From positions 3,225-23,910 of the forward strand of contig DCXX01000062.1 of assembly GCA_002329125.1 (NCBI GenBank): DNA of 20,686 nt. Direction: 5' to 3'. The DNA is from Fidelibacterota bacterium UBA2125 (GTDB lineage Bacteria > Fidelibacterota > Marinisomatia > Marinisomatales > S15-B10). Positions within the stretch are counted from its first letter, which is position 1. Each line of letters begins with the position of its first letter. The notes beneath the pieces were generated by a model. It had not been told where the DNA came from. It searched no databases and saw nothing but the letters and a program-made list of their open reading frames with translations. The position numbers and the translations under genes are program-made. Shown here piece after piece: positions 15,581 through 20,686 of the stretch.

Positions 15581-16276
15581 GTGAAGGTTGGGGCAATCAT
15601 AGCCGCCGCAGGCGAAGGAAAGCGATTTATTGCCGAGAGTGATGATCCAAAGAAACAGTTCGCTGATTTGGGCGGCGAACCCCTTTTTCTGAGATCTGCG
15701 AGAAGCTTTCTTGAATCACCCATCATTGATGAAACTGTGGTAGCAGTTCCTGCCGGCGATGTGGAAAAATGTAATCAGCTTTTGAGAAAAGGTAGTAATT
15801 GTAACATACTTGTCATTCCCGGAGGTGAGCAGAGACAGGAAAGCGTCTACAACGCCTTTTCTCAAATTAGGGAGAGAGTGGAGGTTGTAGTAATTCATGA
15901 CGCTGCTCGTCCTTTCCTCCAAGGTGAATGGATCGAGAAGACTGTAGAACTTGCAGGCACTTACGATGGTGCTATTGTTGCCATCCCCGCAGCAGATACG
16001 CTGAAAGTTTCTGATAACGGTCTCATCAATAGAACCATGGACCGCTCCACAGTTTGGCAGGCCCAGACACCTCAGACATTTGCTGTAGATATTCTGGACA
16101 AAGCTTTCGAACATTCTTTGACGCACGGAATTGTGGCAACTGATGAAGCTCAACTGGTGGAAAATGTGGGCGGACGGATTGCTATTGTGGAAGGGAGCTC
16201 TTTCAATATAAAAATTACCACAAGGAACGACCTTACCCTTGCTGAAGCCATTCTCTCCATAGGAGCTTATGGTTAG
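15581..16276 (+). CDS. ispD: 2-C-methyl-D-erythritol 4-phosphate cytidylyltransferase
   Basis: A 231-aa IspD, third step of the MEP isoprenoid pathway, joining MEP to CMP from CTP. It shows the nucleotide-binding N-terminus IIAAAGEGKRF (residues 6-16), PKKQF, VVIHDAARPF (His106 to Pro111), IPAADTLK and ATDEAQLVE near the C-terminus. The start is GTG at 15581, 6 nt after the queA stop; no Shine-Dalgarno is seen, so translation is probably coupled to queA. The 3' end overlaps ispF by 8 nt. Confidence 0.97.
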   Translation: MKVGAIIAAAGEGKRFIAESDDPKKQFADLGGEPLFLRSARSFLESPIIDETVVAVPAGDVEKCNQLLRKGSNCNILVIPGGEQRQESVYNAFSQIRERVEVVVIHDAARPFLQGEWIEKTVELAGTYDGAIVAIPAADTLKVSDNGLINRTMDRSTVWQAQTPQTFAVDILDKAFEHSLTHGIVATDEAQLVENVGGRIAIVEGSSFNIKITTRNDLTLAEAILSIGAYG

Positions 16277-16751
16277 GACAGGAATCGGCTATGACGTTCA
16301 TCGGCTCTCTGCCGGCGAGATCCTGATTATCGGCGGGGTTAGAATTCCGTCTGACAAAGGTTCTGTTGGTCACTCCGACGGAGATGTTTTGACGCATGCT
16401 GTTGTGGATGCGCTCTTGGGCGCCGCTGCTTTGGGTGACATCGGGACCCACTTTCCCAGCAGCAATAACAGGTGGAAAGGAGCATCGAGCCTTACGTTTC
16501 TTTCCCACGTTGTAGAGCTGGTGAACGAAGCGGGATTTGTGATCGCAAACGTGGATGGAACTGTGATTCTTGAGTCGCCCCGACTGAGCGAATATCTCCA
16601 CTCTATGAGGCAAACGCTTTCATCAGAGATGGGCCTTGACACTCAGAACTTTTCGGTGAAAGCTACAACCACGGACGGATTGGGTTTTACCGGTAGTGGT
16701 GAGGGGGTTGGCGCCGTGGCCATCGCTACACTCGGGCGACCTGACAGCTGA
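16269..16751 (+). CDS. ispF: 2-C-methyl-D-erythritol 2,4-cyclodiphosphate synthase
   Basis: A 160-aa IspF, which closes CDP-ME 2-phosphate to ME-cyclodiphosphate with release of CMP and works as a trimer. Zinc ligands are visible: GYDVHRL (Asp9, His11) and GHSDGDVLTH (His43). DIGTHFP and the KATTTDGLGFTG segment near the C-terminus are also typical. The length is normal. The ATG lies inside the end of ispD, preceded by AGGAG at 16261-16265. The TGA at 16749-16751 overlaps the Shine-Dalgarno region of ispE. Confidence 0.97.
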   Translation: MVRTGIGYDVHRLSAGEILIIGGVRIPSDKGSVGHSDGDVLTHAVVDALLGAAALGDIGTHFPSSNNRWKGASSLTFLSHVVELVNEAGFVIANVDGTVILESPRLSEYLHSMRQTLSSEMGLDTQNFSVKATTTDGLGFTGSGEGVGAVAIATLGRPDS

Positions 16752-16759
16752 GGTAAGAG
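16750..16759 (+). promoter_or_regulatory. Shine-Dalgarno that fixes the ATT start of ispE
   Basis: GAGGTAAGAG directly after the ispF stop, with the GAGGT core ending 5 nt before ATT at 16760. The in-frame TAA at 16754-16756 lies within it, so ispE cannot start further upstream. Confidence 0.6.
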
Positions 16760-17608
16760 ATTCCTCTCACACTCTCTTCTCGAGCCAAGGTCAACATCGG
16801 CCTGAAGATTACAGGCCGGCGAGACGATGGCTACCACACCATCAAGACCATTTTCCAGGAAATTTCACTGGCTGATGAAATTATTCTTGATGAAGTCCCC
16901 GAAGATTGCACGTTCACCTGTTCTGAACCGGTGCTTCCAGTCGACCATACAAATCTTTGCGTAAAAGCTTATAATGCATTGAAAAAAGCTGTCCCTGAAC
17001 TGGGCGGTGTCTCCATTCATCTCGAAAAACGGATTCCTGTAGCAGGAGGTTTGGGTGGAGGGTCAAGCAATGCCGCCACCGTTCTGAACGGAGTAAATGA
17101 TCTGTTTGGTTTGGAACTTAATGATGGCCTTCTTAGGAAGATGGCCGTAGAGCTGGGAGCAGATGTCCCTTTCTTTTTGAAAGGGGGAACACAACTGGCG
17201 GCAGGTATCGGTGACCAGTTGACACCCATATCACTTCCGGCAATGAAATCGGTCCTTTTGATTTGTCCAGCAGTGGAAATATCGACGGTTTGGGCCTATG
17301 AAGAAGTTAAAAACTTCTTGTCCGGCGGATTTGGTACCGGTAATTTCGCCGCCCCCATAGAAAAGCAGTTATCGTGGGAATCTCTGGGGAAGTTTTTTGA
17401 GAACGATTTTGAATCTCTGGTGTTTCGAACATATCCAGAGATTGGTGACCTGAAAAAACGGCTATTAAACGCCGGGGCGGAGTTTGCCAGTCTGTCGGGT
17501 AGTGGCTCGACTGTGTTTGGAATCTTTGAGGACAACAATGTTGCTGAAAAAACCCAGGAACAGTTCTCTGCCTTCCAAACCTTCATTACCCACCCCATTA
17601 CACAATGA
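16760..17608 (+). CDS. ispE: 4-diphosphocytidyl-2-C-methyl-D-erythritol kinase, probable ATT start codon
   Basis: A 282-aa GHMP kinase that phosphorylates CDP-ME in the MEP pathway. The frame between the TAA at 16754-16756 and the conserved SSRAKVNIGL contains no ATG, GTG or TTG. Taking ATT at 16760 as codon 1 puts Lys10, Asn12, Gly19, Gly24, Tyr25 and His26 at exactly the numbering of E. coli IspE, where Lys10 is catalytic. A Shine-Dalgarno sits at the right distance. The first standard start, GTG at 16931, would delete 57 residues including Lys10 and the substrate pocket. The rest is normal: glycine-rich ATP loop PVAGGLGGGSSNAA (about residues 93-106), ELGADVPFF with catalytic Asp135, and SLSGSGSTVFG near the C-terminus. 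A sequencing error in the start codon is the main alternative. Confidence 0.9.
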   Translation: MPLTLSSRAKVNIGLKITGRRDDGYHTIKTIFQEISLADEIILDEVPEDCTFTCSEPVLPVDHTNLCVKAYNALKKAVPELGGVSIHLEKRIPVAGGLGGGSSNAATVLNGVNDLFGLELNDGLLRKMAVELGADVPFFLKGGTQLAAGIGDQLTPISLPAMKSVLLICPAVEISTVWAYEEVKNFLSGGFGTGNFAAPIEKQLSWESLGKFFENDFESLVFRTYPEIGDLKKRLLNAGAEFASLSGSGSTVFGIFEDNNVAEKTQEQFSAFQTFITHPITQ

Positions 17609-17631
17609 CAGTGACTGTGCCCCGAATTTAT

Positions 17632-17707
17632 TGGGATGTGGTCTAACTGGCATGACGCCCGGCTGTTAACCGGGACGGTGCAGGTTCGAATCCTGCCATC
17701 CCAGCCA
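17632..17707 (+). tRNA. tRNA-Asn (anticodon GUU)
   Basis: Cloverleaf: acceptor TGGGATG with CATCCCA, anticodon stem CCCGG/CCGGG around loop CTGTTAA (GTT at 17665-17667), T-arm GCAGG/CCTGC around TTCGAAT, discriminator G at 17704 and an encoded CCA at 17705-17707. The G discriminator matches bacterial tRNA-Asn. It starts 23 nt after the ispE stop and is probably processed from the same transcript. Confidence 0.95.
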
Positions 17708-17744
17708 GATTTCAGATGCGGCGCGGTCTGTGAATCGAGTCAGC

Positions 17745-17763
17745 TTCCCGGCCGTGCCGGGGA
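17745..17763 (+). other. GC-rich hairpin between the two tRNAs
   Basis: TTCCCGGC-CGT-GCCGGGGA folds into an 8-bp stem (one G-T pair) with a 3-nt loop. TTTT at 17767-17770 follows after 3 nt, so it could be a weak intrinsic terminator or a processing signal. Its 3' arm GCCGGG is repeated as the 5' acceptor strand of tRNA-Gln (17771-17776). Confidence 0.5.
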
Positions 17764-17769
17764 CAGTTT

Positions 17770-17840
17770 TGCCGGGTCGTCCAATGGCAGGACCGCGGCC
17801 TTTGAAGCCGTTAATCTTGGTTCGAATCCAAGCCCGGCAA
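17770..17840 (+). tRNA. tRNA-Gln (anticodon UUG)
   Basis: Cloverleaf: acceptor TGCCGGG with CCCGGCA, D-arm GTCC/GGAC, anticodon stem GCGGC/GCCGT around loop CTTTGAA (TTG at 17802-17804), a short 4-nt variable region, and T-arm CTTGG/CCAAG around TTCGAAT. The weak U1-A72 pair is a glutamine feature. The discriminator is A and the next bases are CAG, so CCA is not encoded, unlike the neighbouring tRNA-Asn. It lies 20 nt before prs, an order known from gamma-proteobacteria. Confidence 0.93.
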
Positions 17841-17860
17841 CAGTGAAATGAGGAAATACA

Positions 17861-18793
17861 ATGAAAGTCTTTAGTGGAAGATCAAACGAACCGCTGACAG
17901 CGAAAATAGTCAAACATCTCGGTATTGAGATGGGCAAAGTAAGTTTCCGTCAGTTTTCCGATGGAGAACTTTGGGTGAAGTATGAAGAGAACATTCGGGG
18001 ACAGGATGTCTTCATTGTTCAGTCGACTCATCCACCGGCGGAGAATATCATTGAACTTGTTCTAATGATCGATGCAGCAGTACGTGCTTCCGCGGATCGA
18101 GTGACGGCTGTAATTCCTTACTATGGCTATGCCCGCCAAGATAGAAAGGATCAACCCAGAGTTCCAATTTCCGCCCGTGTGATCATGGATATGTTGTCCA
18201 GTGTCGGTGCGGGACGTGTACTCACCATGGATCTTCACTCACCCCAAATTCAGGGATTCACTCATATCCCGTTCGATCACCTTTATGCACGGCAGATTGT
18301 ATTTAAAAGATTGCATGAGTTCGACCTTCATCCTGATAAAACGGTCATTTTGGCACCGGATGTGGGGCGGGCACCCATGGCACAGGCTTATGCTAAGCGT
18401 CTGGGGGTCAGTTTTGGTCTCATTGATAAACGACGCACTTCACCGAACCATGCGGAAGTGGTACACCTAATTGGAGATATGAAAGACAAAGAAGTATTTG
18501 TGATGGATGATATGATCGATACGGGCGGCAGCATGATTAATGCAGCTGAGGCTGCTATTGAAAATGGTGCTACTTCGGTTTGTGCTTTGGCCACTCACGG
18601 GCTTTTTTCCGGCGAGGCACCCAAAAGATTTATGGATTCATCTATCGAGAAAGTCATTGTGACGGACACCGCAAAATTGGATGACAATCGGCGGTTTGAA
18701 AAACTGGAAGTGATATCGGTTTCTTCTCTGTTTGCGAACGCTATCGCCAATATCCATAGTGGTGAGTCTGTCAGTGCACTTTTCAACGTTTAA
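17861..18793 (+). CDS. prs: Ribose-phosphate pyrophosphokinase (PRPP synthetase)
   Basis: A 310-aa class I PRPP synthetase, which makes PRPP from ribose 5-phosphate and ATP for nucleotide, histidine and tryptophan synthesis. It shows FSDGELWVK, IPYYGYARQDRK (residues 85-96), MDLHSPQIQGF (catalytic-region His126), APDVGRAPMA and the PRPP loop VMDDMIDTGGS (residues 214-224). The length is typical. The ATG is preceded by GAGGAA at 17850-17855. It uses the product of the RpiB/transketolase enzymes encoded elsewhere in the window. Confidence 0.98.
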   Translation: MKVFSGRSNEPLTAKIVKHLGIEMGKVSFRQFSDGELWVKYEENIRGQDVFIVQSTHPPAENIIELVLMIDAAVRASADRVTAVIPYYGYARQDRKDQPRVPISARVIMDMLSSVGAGRVLTMDLHSPQIQGFTHIPFDHLYARQIVFKRLHEFDLHPDKTVILAPDVGRAPMAQAYAKRLGVSFGLIDKRRTSPNHAEVVHLIGDMKDKEVFVMDDMIDTGGSMINAAEAAIENGATSVCALATHGLFSGEAPKRFMDSSIEKVIVTDTAKLDDNRRFEKLEVISVSSLFANAIANIHSGESVSALFNV

Positions 18794-18805
18794 CCGGAGG
18801 TAGTT

Positions 18806-19507
18806 ATGGCTCAAGAGTTCAAACTTGAACTTGATAAACGGACAGAGCTGGGAAACCAGGCTGCGAAACAGATGAGAGATGAAGGTAAGATACCCGGTGT
18901 ATTTTACTCGGCTGAACATGATGCAGTCCCGTTCGCAATAGACAGGCGACACCTCCACAACGCACTTCAATCCATGTCTCGGGTCTATGCCGTAACTGTG
19001 GGTAAAGAAAAACTTCACGCAATATTAAAGGAAATTCAGTACCACCCTGTAACTGAAGAGATTGTTCACGTGGATCTTTTTGGTGTGAGCCTTAAGGATA
19101 AGATCACTCTATCAATACCAGTGGTCTTGGACGGCGAAGCGGCCGGTGTTAAGACCGGTGGCATAATGACGCAAAATATTACTGAACTGGAGATTAGTTG
19201 TCCTGCCACAAAAGTACCCGAGGCTGTACACATTGATGTGGAAGAAATGGAAGTCGGTGACAGTGTCCATGTTTATGATCTTTCTATTGAAGATGGAGAA
19301 ATCTTGACCAATCCTGAGATTACGGTAGTTTCCGTTCAGGCTCCGAAAGAGGAGATTATTGAAGAGCCTGAGCTGGAAGAGGAAGAACTTGAGGGTGAAG
19401 AAGGTGAAACTGTTGAAGGTGAAGAAGCACCCACGGAAGAGGGTGAGGACGAAGGTGCTGAAAAACCATCCGGTGATGGAGAGAAGGAGGAAGGTGCTTC
19501 AAAGTGA
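18806..19507 (+). CDS. rplY: 50S ribosomal protein L25/general stress protein Ctc with acidic tail
   Basis: A 233-aa two-domain L25 (TL5/Ctc type) that binds 5S rRNA. The N-terminal RNA-binding domain covers about residues 1-92 (RTELGNQAAKQMRDEGKIPGV, trimmed here to the typical GNxxxxxxRxxGxIPGV pattern), and the beta-rich C-terminal domain about residues 93-182. From about residue 185 to the end it is an almost uninterrupted Glu/Asp/Gly-rich tail, presumably disordered; tails like this occur in several phyla. Shine-Dalgarno GGAGG at 18796-18800. The stop overlaps the pth start (GTGA at 19504-19507). Confidence 0.95.
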   Translation: MAQEFKLELDKRTELGNQAAKQMRDEGKIPGVFYSAEHDAVPFAIDRRHLHNALQSMSRVYAVTVGKEKLHAILKEIQYHPVTEEIVHVDLFGVSLKDKITLSIPVVLDGEAAGVKTGGIMTQNITELEISCPATKVPEAVHIDVEEMEVGDSVHVYDLSIEDGEILTNPEITVVSVQAPKEEIIEEPELEEEELEGEEGETVEGEEAPTEEGEDEGAEKPSGDGEKEEGASK

Positions 19508-20076
19508 TTGCGTTTATCGGTTTAGGGAATGTGGAAGATCACTATGCCGGCACAAAGCACAATTTCGGGTTTTGGGTGGTGGATGAGGTTGTTCGCCGCC
19601 GAAATCTCGCTTTTCAACCAGGGAAAGGGGACTATGTTTATGCTAGATCTGATAATGTTTTCTGGGTTAAACCAACATCGGGTATGAATAGAAGCGGTAT
19701 CCCAGTGAAGGAGGTTCAGGCCCATTGGCAGATTGATCTGGCAGATCTTCACATAATCGTGGATGATGTAGATCTTCCGCTGGGTACCATGCGGGTTCGG
19801 CCGGCCGGTGGCGACGGATGTCACCGCGGTCTGGAATCGGTTATCTACCAACTGGGTAGCACCGACTTTCCACGGATTCGCATAGGCATTGGCACAGAAG
19901 AGCAGATGCGGCCGGCTGAAGATTATGTGCTAAAACCGTTCCGGAAGAAAGATCAGCCTTTGGCTGAAGAAATGATGATCCGAGGTGCCGATGCAGTGGA
20001 ATCTATTTTGACCAAAGGTTTGGAAAAGACCATGGCTGAATTCAACAGATCACAGACAGAGGAGTTAGTTGATTAA
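19504..20076 (+). CDS. pth: Peptidyl-tRNA hydrolase
   Basis: A 190-aa bacterial Pth, which frees tRNA from stalled peptidyl-tRNA. Key residues visible by alignment to E. coli: GLGN (Asn9), TKHNFG (catalytic His19), MNRSG (Asn62), VDDVDLP (Asp87), then GGDGCHRGLES, where His107 is kept but the position of E. coli Asn114 is Arg108. The common GLGNPG is GLGNVE. The start is GTG at 19504 overlapping the L25 stop; GGAGG at 19486-19490 is rather distant. The stop overlaps the pyrophosphatase start by one base (TAATG). Confidence 0.95.
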   Translation: MIAFIGLGNVEDHYAGTKHNFGFWVVDEVVRRRNLAFQPGKGDYVYARSDNVFWVKPTSGMNRSGIPVKEVQAHWQIDLADLHIIVDDVDLPLGTMRVRPAGGDGCHRGLESVIYQLGSTDFPRIRIGIGTEEQMRPAEDYVLKPFRKKDQPLAEEMMIRGADAVESILTKGLEKTMAEFNRSQTEELVD

Positions 20077-20686
20077 TGAACTTGTTTTATTTTATTCCAC
20101 TGGCGGGTGTTTTGGCTTTGATCTATGCGCTTGTGAAATCTTCCTGGGTAAATAAGCAGGATCCCGGCAATGAGAAGATGATAGAAATCGGTACAGCTGT
20201 TCGGGAAGGTGCCATGGCATTCCTCGCCCGGGAGTATAAAGTCCTGGCCGTGTTTGTGGTTACGGTAGCCGCACTTCTTGCATGGGGTAATGCGTCACAA
20301 AAAACCAGCATGGTTGCAGCAAGTTTTATTGTTGGTGCTCTTTGTAGTGGTTTTGCTGGTTTTTTTGGCATGCGAGTAGCTACAGCGGCCAACAATCGTA
20401 CAACACAAGCTGCCAGAACCAGCCTCAATTCCGCCCTTGGCGTTGCTTTTGCAGGTGGATCTGTCATGGGTATGAGTGTTGTGGGTTTGGGTATTGTTGG
20501 CCTCTCTTCACTGTTTTACTTTTACGGCGGACTGAATGAAGGAGTTGATCTTCAGCACGTGATGACACTCCTCTCAGGATTTGCCATGGGTGCCTCATCC
20601 ATTGCTCTCTTCGCCCGTGTTGGTGGAGGTATTTATACGAAAGCAGCTGATGTGGGTGCTGACCTTGTAGGAAAGGTAGAAGCAGG
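20076..20686 (+). CDS. hppA: Membrane-bound proton (or sodium) pumping pyrophosphatase, N-terminal part
   Basis: The first 203 codons of a gene that continues past the right edge; the full protein would be about 670-800 aa. The N-terminal helix is followed by the conserved EIGTAVREGAMAFLAREYK motif and several hydrophobic helices rich in Gly and Ala (GAL...GFAGFFGMRVAT, AFAGGSVMGMSVVGLGIVGL), then ALFARVGGGIYTKAADVGADLVGKVE, which leads into the substrate-binding region. This family couples pyrophosphate hydrolysis to ion pumping across the cytoplasmic membrane. The residues that decide potassium dependence and ion specificity lie outside the window. GGAG at 20061-20064 is 11 nt before the ATG. 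Confidence 0.96.
   Translation, partial: MNLFYFIPLAGVLALIYALVKSSWVNKQDPGNEKMIEIGTAVREGAMAFLAREYKVLAVFVVTVAALLAWGNASQKTSMVAASFIVGALCSGFAGFFGMRVATAANNRTTQAARTSLNSALGVAFAGGSVMGMSVVGLGIVGLSSLFYFYGGLNEGVDLQHVMTLLSGFAMGASSIALFARVGGGIYTKAADVGADLVGKVEA

Noticed and set aside
16931..17608. ispE starting at GTG 16931 as a 225-aa protein
   Set aside because: It removes 57 conserved residues including the catalytic Lys10 and the substrate-binding DGYH segment; the same frame continues upstream to ATT 16760.
17636..17851. 71-codon open frame across the two tRNAs
   Set aside because: It runs straight through both tRNA genes and encodes nothing recognisable.

Overview
The window is a densely packed bacterial chromosome segment of roughly even base composition, and almost all of it is housekeeping. 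I see no phage, insertion sequence, CRISPR array or defence island. MEP-pathway isoprenoid genes, a membrane pyrophosphatase, an L25/Ctc protein with a long acidic tail, and upstream elements resembling the Bacteroidetes-type -33/-7 promoter (TTG ... TAnnTTTG) all fit an uncultured, perhaps marine, member of the FCB group such as Neomarinimicrobiota. That placement is inference from gene content and memory, with low to moderate confidence.

Layout. Positions 1-421 (minus strand) hold the 5' part of an RpiB-like sugar-phosphate isomerase, which runs off the left edge. Everything else is on the plus strand. At 477-2765 is a DnaE-family DNA polymerase that begins exactly where the polymerase core begins, without a PHP domain, and ends just after the OB fold. 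At 2835-6130 a membrane-anchored penicillin-acylase-family Ntn hydrolase and a membrane-anchored glycerophosphodiester phosphodiesterase are 5 nt apart. At 6217-13384 uvrA, a canonical transketolase and a second, long, divergent transketolase-like gene form a chain with 4-nt stop/start overlaps. At 13487-17608 ruvB, queA, ispD, ispF and ispE form a tight chain. At 17632-17840 lie tRNA-Asn and tRNA-Gln. At 17861-20686 are prs, rplY/ctc, pth and the first 203 codons of a membrane pyrophosphatase, which runs off the right edge.

Themes. The pentose-phosphate and ribose genes (RpiB-like isomerase, two transketolases, prs) recur around DNA-repair genes (uvrA, ruvB, DnaE-like polymerase), translation and tRNA genes (queA, two tRNAs, L25, pth) and the ispD/F/E block. 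The order ispE, tRNA-Gln, prs, rplY, pth resembles the arrangement known from gamma-proteobacteria, here extended by ispD-ispF upstream.

Points most worth a second look: (1) ispE has no ATG, GTG or TTG that can supply its N-terminus; it appears to start at an ATT codon at 16760 behind a good Shine-Dalgarno sequence. (2) The DnaE-like polymerase lacks both the PHP and the C-terminal tau-binding regions. (3) The long transketolase-like paralogue is translationally coupled to the normal one. (4) Genes heading transcription units lack Shine-Dalgarno sequences, and most carry TAnnTTTG-like elements. I found no clearly novel multi-gene system.
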